Source: Corynebacterium urealyticum (GTDB taxonomy: Bacteria; Actinomycetota; Actinomycetes; Mycobacteriales; Mycobacteriaceae). Taken from it: DNA of 33,700 bases. Below, piece by piece: positions 1 to 11,115 of this stretch (position 1 is the first letter of the stretch; each line of letters starts with the position of its first letter). The translations under genes were made by a program, and so were the position numbers. The stretch lies in NCBI GenBank assembly GCA_020741275.1, contig DYZK01000030.1, forward strand, positions 1-33,700, read 5' to 3'. The notes beneath the pieces were generated by a model. That model did no database searches and was not told the DNA's origin. It saw only the letters and a list, made by a program, of their open reading frames with translations.

Positions 1-2
1 CG

Positions 3-1835
<1,833 letters not shown>

Positions 1836-1879
1836 GCGCTCGCGCCCCGGGGCGGGTGAATCCTCGCCATAGATAGTCG

Positions 1880-1927
1880 AAGGCCCGGCTGTCACTCAGC
1901 ACCTACTGAGTGGCCGCCGGGCCTTTT
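1880..1927 (+). terminator. Rho-independent terminator of clpB
   Basis: The ten bases at 1880-1889 pair with 1916-1925, and the seven bases at 1893-1899 pair with 1906-1912, giving a long interrupted stem that ends in TTTT. It lies 45 bases past the clpB stop. The next gene is on the opposite strand, so the hairpin may serve both convergent genes. Confidence 0.88.
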
Positions 1928-1967
1928 CCTCTGCTCGCTGCGTTTATGCAGCGCGTGAAACGGGGGC

Positions 1968-3068
1968 CTAGTAGTTCGACTTGTAGACGGCCCTCGGCAG
2001 GCGCTGGGAGTCCAGCTCGCCACCGTCAGCCGCGATTACGCGCAGGGTCTTGCCGTCGATCACGATGGTGTTTGGCGAGGCAGGGACGCGGAATTTGCCG
2101 CGGGCCACGTCCGCGGAGCCCATGTTGACGTCCTCCTCGTAACCCATCCCGTCGCTGTAGCCGCGGTAGTAGTAGCGGCCGTTATCCGGGTTCTCGCAGA
2201 TCGAGACGTAGGTGGAGCCGTTGGTCGCCGCGTATACCCACTCGTCGGAGGAGTTGCAGCGGGCGTCATCGCTGACCGCCCAGCCCTGACCAGTCAGGCC
2301 CGAGGGGTAGTCGGACGGGGACGAGACTGCCTTCGGGCCGTTGGAATCTTCCGGCTCGGAGGTCTCGATGCCTTCGTCGTCGTCCTCGTCGTCTTCTTCG
2401 GTGGTCGTCTCCTCGGAGGAGGTTTCGTCCTCATACTCCGTCTCGTAGACGGTGACGGGTTCCTCGTTGGAGCCGCCCTCCTTGGATCCCGCGAGGAACC
2501 ACCACAGTCCGCCACCGATCAGCGCGAGGATCAGCAGGACGATGAGCGCGATCAGCCAGCCCTTGCCCGACTTTTTCTCCGAGGCTTGCTGATTAGGACC
2601 CTGCTGGTGTGGCCCCTGGGCATAAGTCTGCTGGTAGCCGCCCTGCTGGTATCCACCCTGCTGATAATGGCCTTGCTGATACCCCTGCCCGTTCGGCGGC
2701 CCCGGCTGGAAACCTTGCTGATAGGAGCTTTGCTGGTACGGGCTCTGCTGGAGGCCCTGACCGTAGCCCGCCGCGCCAGCCGCCCCGCCGGCCGACGCTG
2801 CGCCCCGCTGGTAGTTCGGTGGTTGCGGCGAATTCGCCAGCCCAGCCCAGTCCTCCTCCGGGTTCGAGGAACGCAAGTCCGGGTCGGTGGTCTCCTTGCC
2901 CGAGTTCCGCGGCGCGTTGGGGGACGTCGGCGTGGACTGGCCGACACCGGGCTTGTCGGCGCCTGGCTGGTTCTGCGCCCACGGATTACCCGAGGGCTGA
3001 TTCCATGGGTTCTCCGCCTGGCCGTCGCCCGAGTCAGACGGTTTCTTCTCCCACGGGTTTTCGGACAT
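1968..3068 (-). CDS. Low-complexity single-pass membrane protein, function unknown
   Basis: I do not recognise this 366-residue protein beyond its architecture, which is common among corynebacterial surface proteins. The N-terminal 165 residues are Pro/Gln/Gly/Asn-rich. They carry an NPW tripeptide three times (residues 4, 21 and 28) and a run of YQQG-type repeats (about 111-150). One transmembrane helix follows at about 171-193, preceded by lysines, so the repeats are predicted to be cytoplasmic. Outside the membrane come a very acidic linker (about 204-242) and a compact C-terminal domain (about 250-366) with two cysteines (271 and 291) that could form a disulfide. The ATG at 3068 has a GGAG ribosome-binding site just upstream. 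No catalytic motif is visible. A receptor-like, secretion-accessory or envelope role is possible but unproven. Confidence 0.85.
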   Translation of the reverse strand: MSENPWEKKPSDSGDGQAENPWNQPSGNPWAQNQPGADKPGVGQSTPTSPNAPRNSGKETTDPDLRSSNPEEDWAGLANSPQPPNYQRGAASAGGAAGAAGYGQGLQQSPYQQSSYQQGFQPGPPNGQGYQQGHYQQGGYQQGGYQQTYAQGPHQQGPNQQASEKKSGKGWLIALIVLLILALIGGGLWWFLAGSKEGGSNEEPVTVYETEYEDETSSEETTTEEDDEDDDEGIETSEPEDSNGPKAVSSPSDYPSGLTGQGWAVSDDARCNSSDEWVYAATNGSTYVSICENPDNGRYYYRGYSDGMGYEEDVNMGSADVARGKFRVPASPNTIVIDGKTLRVIAADGGELDSQRLPRAVYKSNY

Positions 3069-3088
3069 CCACTGCTCCAGTCTTTGAA

Positions 3089-3107
3089 GGGTAGAAAGCT
3101 AACCTAA
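3089..3107 (-). promoter_or_regulatory. Possible -10 element with a DtxR-like half site
   Basis: On the minus strand TAGGTT (3106 to 3101) fits the corynebacterial -10 pattern TANNNT and lies about 33 bases upstream of the ATG at 3068. On the plus strand, 3098-3107 reads GCTAACCTAA, identical to the right half of the DtxR iron-repressor consensus as I recall it. The left half matches poorly (about 11 of 19 positions overall). A real DtxR site is therefore uncertain. Confidence 0.3.
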
Positions 3108-3119
3108 AAAGCATATAAG

Positions 3120-3137
3120 AAAACCCGCCTGAGCGGG
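3120..3137 (-). terminator. Terminator-like hairpin in the leader of the minus-strand gene
   Basis: On the minus strand a CCCGC/GCGGG stem with a four-base loop (3137 to 3124) is followed directly by TTTT (3123 to 3120). It points toward the gene ending at 1968 from upstream of that gene's start. It could act as an attenuator or as a block to antisense read-through. The stem is short, so activity is uncertain. Confidence 0.4.
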
Positions 3138-3224
3138 CACTAGGCCCCGATAGAGGATGCTTCCACGGGGTCCCGAGTGGGAGAGGCTGAGTAATGGAAA
3201 CCTCAGTCGCGCACAATCTCTAGG

Positions 3225-4115
3225 ATGGTGACCATGAGCCAAGCAACTTCCCGGCGCGTGCACGATACCTTCTCCAAAATCCCGGGCCCATTCATCAACG
3301 GTGAGCAGCTTTATGAGGCCTACCGCCTCGGCGAGCGCATGACCATCATCGATTCCCACTGGGCTAAGATTGAGAACAGCGCGTGGGAAGCCTACGTGGG
3401 CCAGCACCTGCCAGGGGCGATGTTCTGCAACCCCCTCCAACACCTGGCCGGCACCCCCTCCCGCACACGGGGTCGCAACCCCATGCCGGGCCTGGCCGCC
3501 CTGCAGCGCAGCTTCTATAACTGGGGCATCACGGATGGTCGCCCCGTCGTCATCTATGACGCCGGGCGCAATATTTACGCTGCTCGCGCCTGGTGGATCC
3601 TGCGTTGGGCTGGCGTCGAGAACGTGAAGATCCTGAACGGCGGAACCTCCCAATGGGAGGAGGCGGGCGGCGACGTCGCCGGTGGCATCGGCGCCCTCCG
3701 AGGGCGCGGGGACTTCAAGATCCGACCACGCTCCATGCCGGAGCTGTATATCGACGAGATTGACGTCTGGTGCCGCGACCGAATGCTGGTCGACTGCCGG
3801 GACCCGGAGCGCTTCCGCGGCGTTCGCGAGCCCTTCGACCACCAGGCAGGCCACATTCCGAGCGCGGTGAACATCCCCGTGGCCTCCTTGCTGGATGAGG
3901 AAGGCAAGGTCCTGGGTGGCACCCAGCTGCGGGAGATCTTCGCGAGCCACGGCATCGATGAGAACACCGAGCTGACCGTACACTCCGGATCCGGGCTGGA
4001 CTCCGCCCTGTTCCTGGCTGCGATGGAGGAGGCGGGCCTCCCCGTCGGGCGGCACTTTGTGGGGGGTTGGTCACAATGGTCCGCTTCCTCCTCCCGCAAG
4101 ATCGCGCGCGGTTAA
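3225..4115 (+). CDS. Two-domain rhodanese-like sulfurtransferase, catalytic Cys replaced
   Basis: The protein has 296 residues and is built like thiosulfate/3-mercaptopyruvate sulfurtransferases. The first rhodanese domain spans about residues 20-150 (PVVIYDAGRNIYAARAWW, with Asp where inactive first domains lack Cys). The second spans about 175-290 (LVDCRDPERFRG, then the active-site loop). Family members normally have CGSG(V/T)T in that loop. Here it reads HSGSGLDS, with Ser254 at the Cys position, so classical persulfide chemistry should not be possible. The remaining cysteines (68, 183, 191) are elsewhere in the fold. Two starts are possible: ATG 3225, seven bases after a -10-like CACAAT (leaderless), or ATG 3234, preceded by AGGATGG. 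The stop lies 11 bases before the EIIA-like gene, so co-transcription is likely. A binding or regulatory role is an inference. Confidence 0.88.
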   Translation: MVTMSQATSRRVHDTFSKIPGPFINGEQLYEAYRLGERMTIIDSHWAKIENSAWEAYVGQHLPGAMFCNPLQHLAGTPSRTRGRNPMPGLAALQRSFYNWGITDGRPVVIYDAGRNIYAARAWWILRWAGVENVKILNGGTSQWEEAGGDVAGGIGALRGRGDFKIRPRSMPELYIDEIDVWCRDRMLVDCRDPERFRGVREPFDHQAGHIPSAVNIPVASLLDEEGKVLGGTQLREIFASHGIDENTELTVHSGSGLDSALFLAAMEEAGLPVGRHFVGGWSQWSASSSRKIARG

Positions 4116-4126
4116 GCTGGGGAAGC

Positions 4127-4705
4127 ATGACAGACGGGCACGATTTTGAGGACCTCGGCGGCGCGGGGGATGTCGACGCCGCGGGCTTCGGCGCAACTGA
4201 TGTGGATGCCGTCGCAGGAAACCGCGGTGGAGTTCCGCATTCCGAGCGCACCCCTGTGGGCGCGCCGCTCGCCGGAACGACAGCGCCGCTGAGCGCAGTG
4301 CCGCACCCCGTGTTCGCTTCCGGCTCCGCAGGCGCGGGCGTGGCCGTGATCCCGGACCCCGATAAGGAGATCGTGGAGGTGCAGTCCCCGGTTGCGGGAA
4401 CCCTCGTGCGGGTACAACCCCACATGTTCGTCGTGGAACTGGAAGACGGTAGCGCCCGCGTGCTGGTGCAAATGGGCATCGACACTGATCAACTCGACGG
4501 CCAGGGTTTCGCCACCCGCTGGGCAGAGGGCTCGACCGTGCAGGCGGGAACCCCGGTGGTTACCTATGCGCCCAAGGAGGTCGGCCGCCTCGGCTACGAC
4601 CCGATCGTGCTGGTGTTGGCGTTGTGCCACGGGTCGGCGGAGATCGAGTTTCCCGTCGCGCTGAGTGGCCCGTGCGCGGCGCAAGACGAGCTGTTTAGGG
4701 TCTAG
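4127..4705 (+). CDS. EIIA-Glc-like protein lacking the phospho-histidine
   Basis: The protein has 192 residues. Residues about 58-155 match the sugar phosphotransferase domain EIIA-Glc (crr family): HPVFASGSAGAGVAV, SPVAGTLVRV, PHMFVVEL and MGIDTDQLDGQGF are all recognisable. In EIIA-Glc two histidines face each other and the second accepts phosphate from HPr. The first is kept here (His99), but the second is Gln115 (VLVQMGIDT, codon CAA). Normal phosphotransfer is therefore not expected. A 55-residue Asp/Gly/Ala-rich N-terminal extension and a short C-terminal tail are additional. I chose ATG 4127 because GGGGAA lies just upstream and because earlier starts overlap the rhodanese gene. The stop is 4 bases before the next ATG. 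A regulatory or structural role is inferred. Confidence 0.85.
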   Translation: MTDGHDFEDLGGAGDVDAAGFGATDVDAVAGNRGGVPHSERTPVGAPLAGTTAPLSAVPHPVFASGSAGAGVAVIPDPDKEIVEVQSPVAGTLVRVQPHMFVVELEDGSARVLVQMGIDTDQLDGQGFATRWAEGSTVQAGTPVVTYAPKEVGRLGYDPIVLVLALCHGSAEIEFPVALSGPCAAQDELFRV

Positions 4706-4709
4706 CCGC

Positions 4710-5222
4710 ATGGCACGGCGCCTATTGAACCTCGTCGCGATGCTATGGATGCTCGCCGCGTTGACGGGCTTTCCGCAGCTGCTGGACACCGACGTATTGC
4801 GCCGGTTGGCGACCTACTACTTCCTGGGGCTGCTCGCGCTGCAGATCATCCCCTTGGTCATGACCTACAACGGCAGCTTCGGTCACCGGCTCCACCCAAT
4901 CAACGTGGCCTATATGGCACTGGCCTCAATCGGTCTGGTCGGCAGCGTGATGCTGGCGATCGTGTTCGGGGTAAACGGCGGCCCAGCGGCCACCATCATC
5001 GCGGGCGCGTTGCTATTCATGGGTGTCGTCGGCGCGACGGTGCTCGCGCTCTTTGCCCGCCCGTGGCGCGACTGGGCCTTCAAGCAACGCGAGAGCGAGT
5101 ATTTGGAGCGGATGAACCAACGCCTGGACGTGCGCACGGAGGTGCGCCCCCAGCTGCGCTCTGCTTTTGGGGAGAAGGCCTCTGGGGACGAGGGCGGCAG
5201 GAAACCCGGCGGGGAGGACTAA
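4710..5222 (+). CDS. Four-helix membrane protein, function unknown
   Basis: The protein has 170 residues. Hydrophobic segments lie at about 6-24, 36-54, 66-86 and 92-113. A charged cytoplasmic-looking tail (RPWRDWAFKQRESEYLERMNQ onward) ends in a Gly/Glu/Lys-rich stretch. I see no enzymatic motif and do not recognise a named family. ATG 4710 was preferred over the upstream GTG 4665 because it begins 4 bases after the EIIA-like stop, which fits translational coupling. The longer start would overlap that gene by about 40 bases. The arrangement makes it the third member of the rhodanese/EIIA-like group. It converges on the dehydrogenase gene that ends at 5252. Confidence 0.8.
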   Translation: MARRLLNLVAMLWMLAALTGFPQLLDTDVLRRLATYYFLGLLALQIIPLVMTYNGSFGHRLHPINVAYMALASIGLVGSVMLAIVFGVNGGPAATIIAGALLFMGVVGATVLALFARPWRDWAFKQRESEYLERMNQRLDVRTEVRPQLRSAFGEKASGDEGGRKPGGED

Positions 5223-5251
5223 CCCGTCGGCTGGGGCTTCGCCCGCAAGTT

Positions 5252-6121
5252 CTAGAGGCCGTGCTTGGCGCGCATGATGCGCAACATCGTCTCCCGCGGC
5301 ACGAGTCGCTGCAGGACATACGGCACCGGCGCCAGGGAACCCCGGGCGTACACCGCACGCGGGCGAGCCTCTGCCACCACGGCGCCCACCAGCTCCGCGA
5401 CATCCTCGGCGCTGATTCCCTTGGCCTCGTTGTCATTGAGTGTGTCGAGCATCCGGTGGAAGTCCCGCGAGTACGGGCCGGCGTCGTCGGCGTAGATGGT
5501 GCGCCGCGAACTGAGCCCCGTCGCGATCGCGCCGGGCTCCACGGTGGAAATGCCGATCCCGAATGGCGAAAGTTCGCTGCGCGCGGAGTCGGCGAAGCTG
5601 CGGATCGCGGCTTTTGAAGCCACATAGCTGCCCCGGTAGCTCAGCGGGAAACTCCCCAGCATGGAGCCGATCATCACGATTCGGCCGCAGCCCTTTTCAC
5701 GCATCGCAGGCAGGAACTTCTGGGTGAGCTCCACGTGCCCGATGACGTTGACCTGGAACAGCCGCTCCAGCGCATCCCGGGGCAGCTCCTCCAGCGGGCC
5801 GTTCTGGCTTTCGCCCGCATTGTTTACGAGAACGCTGGGCGAGCCGAGCGCCAGGACTTCCTCAGCGAAGGTCTCAATAGAGGTCGGATCTGCAAGATCT
5901 AGGGTTACATACTTCACATTTGGCAGGGGGTCGGTGAGCGTGGCCGGGTTCCGCGTCGTCCCGACCACCCGGAAACCGGAAGCTGCGAAGCGAGCGGCGA
6001 CCGCCTTGCCGATCCCGCTGCTCGCGCCGGTTACGACTGCGAGGCTGCCGTCCGGGACCTGGGGGAGGGCAGGGGGAAGGAACCAGGAGCTGAGGGAATT
6101 CGCAGAAGTCTTTTTAGGCAC
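5252..6121 (-). CDS. Short-chain dehydrogenase/reductase
   Basis: This is a classical SDR of 289 residues, predicted to be a cytosolic NAD(P)-dependent oxidoreductase. It has the nucleotide-binding TGASSGIG (31-38), the D-L-A-D segment after beta-strand 3 (75-78), NNAG (100-103), and the catalytic Ser153, Tyr166 and Lys170 (Y-V-A-S-K). PGAIATG follows the active site. Arg58 (TTRNP) after the second strand suggests a preference for NADP, but this is inference. The substrate cannot be read from sequence. The first 25 residues precede the Rossmann fold. The start is GTG at 6121. A TAGGGT -10 element ends seven bases upstream, so the mRNA is probably leaderless. The gene is divergent from gcvP, with about 105 bases between the starts. 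Confidence 0.92.
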   Translation of the reverse strand: MPKKTSANSLSSWFLPPALPQVPDGSLAVVTGASSGIGKAVAARFAASGFRVVGTTRNPATLTDPLPNVKYVTLDLADPTSIETFAEEVLALGSPSVLVNNAGESQNGPLEELPRDALERLFQVNVIGHVELTQKFLPAMREKGCGRIVMIGSMLGSFPLSYRGSYVASKAAIRSFADSARSELSPFGIGISTVEPGAIATGLSSRRTIYADDAGPYSRDFHRMLDTLNDNEAKGISAEDVAELVGAVVAEARPRAVYARGSLAPVPYVLQRLVPRETMLRIMRAKHGL

Positions 6122-6128
6122 AAAAGGA

Positions 6129-6134
6129 ACCCTA
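6129..6134 (-). promoter_or_regulatory. -10 element for leaderless dehydrogenase gene
   Basis: On the minus strand TAGGGT is followed by seven bases and then the GTG start at 6121. That spacing places the transcription start on the start codon. No convincing -35 element was seen. Confidence 0.5.
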
Positions 6135-6226
6135 CCCCTGAAAACGTGACCCTGGCCACTATTGTCTTGAGCCTCCGATAGGATTTAGGCGGAGTAAGCA
6201 CACCACAAACGGAAAGTTTGAGCTTG

Positions 6227-9148
<2,922 letters not shown>

Positions 9149-9178
9149 GCCCCAGCACGTTTGAAGGAAGGTTTTGCA

Positions 9179-10369
9179 ATGACTGATTCTGCAAGCACCC
9201 CGAAGCACACCGCCCTGCACCACGTGCACGAGCAGCTCGGTGCCCGCTTCACCGACTTCGGCGGCTGGGACATGCCCCTGAAGTACGGCAAGGAACTCGA
9301 CGAGCACCGCGCCGTCCGCGAGACTGTTGGCGTCTTCGACCTCTCCCACATGGGTGAGGTGGAGGTCTCTGGCCCGCAGGCCGCGGAGTTCCTGGACTAC
9401 GCGCTGATTTCCCGCCTGTCCGCCGTCAAGGTCGGCAAGGCGAAGTACTCCATGCTGTGTACTGAGGACGGCGGCATCGTGGACGACCTGATCACTTACC
9501 GCCTCGCGGAGGAGGAGTTCCTCGTCGTCCCGAACGCGGGCAATGCCCCGCGCGTCGCCGAGGCGCTGGCACAGCGGGCCGAGGGCTTCGACGTCACCGT
9601 CGTGGACCAGACTGCGGAGAAGTCCCTCGTCGCGATTCAGGGGCCGAAGGCCGCTGAGGTCATGCACGCGATCGTCGAGAATGTCACCGACGCCCCGGAG
9701 GCCTCCGGCGCGACCGAGGACGTCAAGGGCGCGGTCGACGGCCTGGGCTACTACGCCGCTTTCAAGGGCATCGTCACAGGTCAGCCGGCACTGATCGCCC
9801 GCACGGGCTACACCGGCGAGGATGGCTTCGAGATCATCGTGGACAATGATGCTGCCGAGCAGGTGTGGAACATCGCGCTGGCTAAGGCCACGGAGCTGGA
9901 CGGCCTGCCTTGTGGTCTGGCTGCCCGCGACACCCTGCGCCTGGAGGCTGGCATGCCGCTCTACGGCAATGAGCTCAACGACGAGCTCACCCCGGTCGAC
10001 GCGGGCTTGGGGATCCTGGCCGCGACGAAGTCCAAGGATTCCTTCGTGGGGCGCGACGCGATCGTGGCTGCGAAGGAGAAGGGTGCGGCTCGGGTGCTCA
10101 TCGGCCTGCAGGGCGAGGGGCGCCGCGCAGCCCGCAGTGGCTATGCGGTCCTGGCCGGCGAGGGCGAGGACGCCCAGCCGATCGGAGAAGTCACCTCGGG
10201 CGCGCTCTCGCCGACCCTGGGCTACCCAGTCGCGATGGCCTACGTGGATAAGGCCGCGACCGAGGAAGGCGGGGCAGTCACCGTGGGGCAGACCGTGCAG
10301 GTCGATATCCGCGGCAAGCAGTACCCATACCAGGTTGTGGAGATGCCCTTTTATCAGCGCGAAAAGTAG
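9179..10369 (+). CDS. gcvT: Aminomethyltransferase, glycine cleavage T protein
   Basis: GcvT transfers the methylene group from aminomethyl-lipoyl GcvH to tetrahydrofolate, releasing ammonia and forming 5,10-methylene-THF. The protein has 396 residues. It shows the usual N-terminal FTDFGGWDMPLKYG and FDLSHMGEVEVSG, then IQGPKA, ARTGYTGEDGFEI, and GLAARDTLRLEAGMPLYGNE, in which the folate-handling Asp is kept. The C-terminal domain includes GEVTSGALSPTLGYPVAMAYV. The start is ATG 9179, preceded by GAAGGAAGG with seven bases of spacing. An upstream in-frame TTG overlaps this ribosome site and was rejected. The gene follows gcvP by 30 bases. It is separated from gcvH by 263 bases that contain a large inverted repeat. 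Confidence 0.97.
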   Translation: MTDSASTPKHTALHHVHEQLGARFTDFGGWDMPLKYGKELDEHRAVRETVGVFDLSHMGEVEVSGPQAAEFLDYALISRLSAVKVGKAKYSMLCTEDGGIVDDLITYRLAEEEFLVVPNAGNAPRVAEALAQRAEGFDVTVVDQTAEKSLVAIQGPKAAEVMHAIVENVTDAPEASGATEDVKGAVDGLGYYAAFKGIVTGQPALIARTGYTGEDGFEIIVDNDAAEQVWNIALAKATELDGLPCGLAARDTLRLEAGMPLYGNELNDELTPVDAGLGILAATKSKDSFVGRDAIVAAKEKGAARVLIGLQGEGRRAARSGYAVLAGEGEDAQPIGEVTSGALSPTLGYPVAMAYVDKAATEEGGAVTVGQTVQVDIRGKQYPYQVVEMPFYQREK

Positions 10370-10375
10370 GGCAGC

Positions 10376-10393
10376 CGGGGCTTGACCGCCCCG
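10376..10393 (+). repeat. Short GC hairpin after gcvT
   Basis: CGGGGC (10376-10381) pairs with GCCCCG (10388-10393) across a six-base loop, just after the gcvT stop. No T-tract follows, so it is not a canonical terminator. It could stabilise the gcvPT transcript end together with the larger inverted repeat next to it. Confidence 0.5.
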
Positions 10394-10397
10394 TGCT

Positions 10398-10481
10398 ACC
10401 CCCATTTCACGTTTTGCAGAGTTTGATGCCGCTTTTCTGCGGTTTTCCGACTTCACACTCTGCAAAACGTGAAATGGGGGT
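10398..10481. repeat. Perfect 25-bp inverted repeat with inner hairpin
   Basis: The arms 10398-10422 and 10457-10481 are exact reverse complements over 25 bp. The 34-base centre contains its own small hairpin (CCGC/GCGG, 10429-10442). The arms are AT-richer than the surrounding genes and include CGTTTTGCAGAGT. No T-tract follows either arm. The form fits a palindromic repeat element or a miniature mobile element, or an unusual transcript-end structure between gcvT and gcvH. No second copy was found in this window. Confidence 0.85.
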
Positions 10482-10632
10482 GGCCCAGCCGGCCCCGGGC
10501 CAAGGTATCCCCGTGATATCCGCCGCAGCGGGCCGGCCGTGTAGTACAGTTTGCCGTGTTCGATGTGGTGGGGATTACACCCTAGGCCCATGTCACGCCC
10601 ACAGTTTTTGAAGATGATCGTGAGGAGCGACC

Positions 10633-11016
10633 ATGACTGCTTTGCCTACTGACTTCCTGTACTCCGAAGAGCACGAGTGGGTTAACACCACCGACATCAC
10701 GGAGGGCGAGGTCGTTCGCGTCGGCATCACCCACATCGCGGCAGAGGCTCTCGGCGAGATCGTGTTCGTCGAGCTCCCGGAGGTCGGCGACGAGATTGAG
10801 GCCGGCGAGCCATTCGGCGAGATCGAGTCCACCAAGTCCGTGTCCGACATCTACGCACCGGTCTCCGGTGAGATCGTCGCTGTGAACGAGGAGCTCGAGG
10901 ATAACGCCGGAATCATCAACGAGGATCCGTACGGCGAGGGCTGGCTCTACGACGTCCGCGTCTCCGAGCCAGGCGAGCTGATGGACAGCGCCGACTACGC
11001 TGCTGCCAACGAATAA
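10633..11016 (+). CDS. gcvH: Glycine cleavage system H protein
   Basis: GcvH is the lipoyl-carrying shuttle of the glycine cleavage complex. The protein has 127 residues, normal for the family. It shows YSEEHEWV near the start, GITHIAAEALGEIVFVELP, then GEIESTKSVSDIYAP, in which Lys68 is the lipoylation site, and NEDPYGEGWLYDV near the end. The ATG at 10633 follows GAGGAG with a five-base gap. It is not tightly coupled to gcvT: 263 bases containing a large inverted repeat intervene, so a separate promoter is likely. I could not identify its -35/-10 pair with confidence. Lipoate synthesis genes (lipA, lipB) and a lipoamide dehydrogenase are not in this window and must be elsewhere. Confidence 0.97.
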   Translation: MTALPTDFLYSEEHEWVNTTDITEGEVVRVGITHIAAEALGEIVFVELPEVGDEIEAGEPFGEIESTKSVSDIYAPVSGEIVAVNEELEDNAGIINEDPYGEGWLYDVRVSEPGELMDSADYAAANE

Positions 11017-11038
11017 GAGGCGCTGACGCGCCAATCGG

Positions 11039-11078
11039 GCGGGGAGTGAGGCTGACTGGCAGACTCGCTCCCCGCTTT
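11039..11078 (+). terminator. Terminator of gcvH
   Basis: The eight bases GCGGGGAG (11039-11046) pair with CTCCCCGC (11068-11075). GAG/CTC extends the stem (11048-11050 with 11064-11066), and TTT follows. A smaller GGCGC/GCGCC hairpin lies just before it (11019-11032). Confidence 0.75.
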
Positions 11079-11102
11079 CTGTTCCTGTACGAGGAGGCAG
11101 AC

Positions 11103-11108
11103 TAGGCT
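11103..11108 (+). promoter_or_regulatory. -10 element for leaderless membrane-protein gene
   Basis: TAGGCT is followed by seven bases and then ATG 11116, placing the transcription start on the start codon. A GAGGAGG lies at 11091-11097, too far from this ATG to act as its ribosome site. Confidence 0.5.
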
Positions 11109-11115
11109 GAACGAC

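Noticed and set aside
6122..6226. A possible glycine riboswitch upstream of gcvP
   Set aside because: The gap is only about 105 bases and I could not find the conserved core pairing of the glycine aptamer.
10482..10632. A possible glycine riboswitch upstream of gcvH
   Set aside because: No match to the conserved aptamer core was seen; the region instead follows a large inverted repeat and contains a promoter-like stretch.
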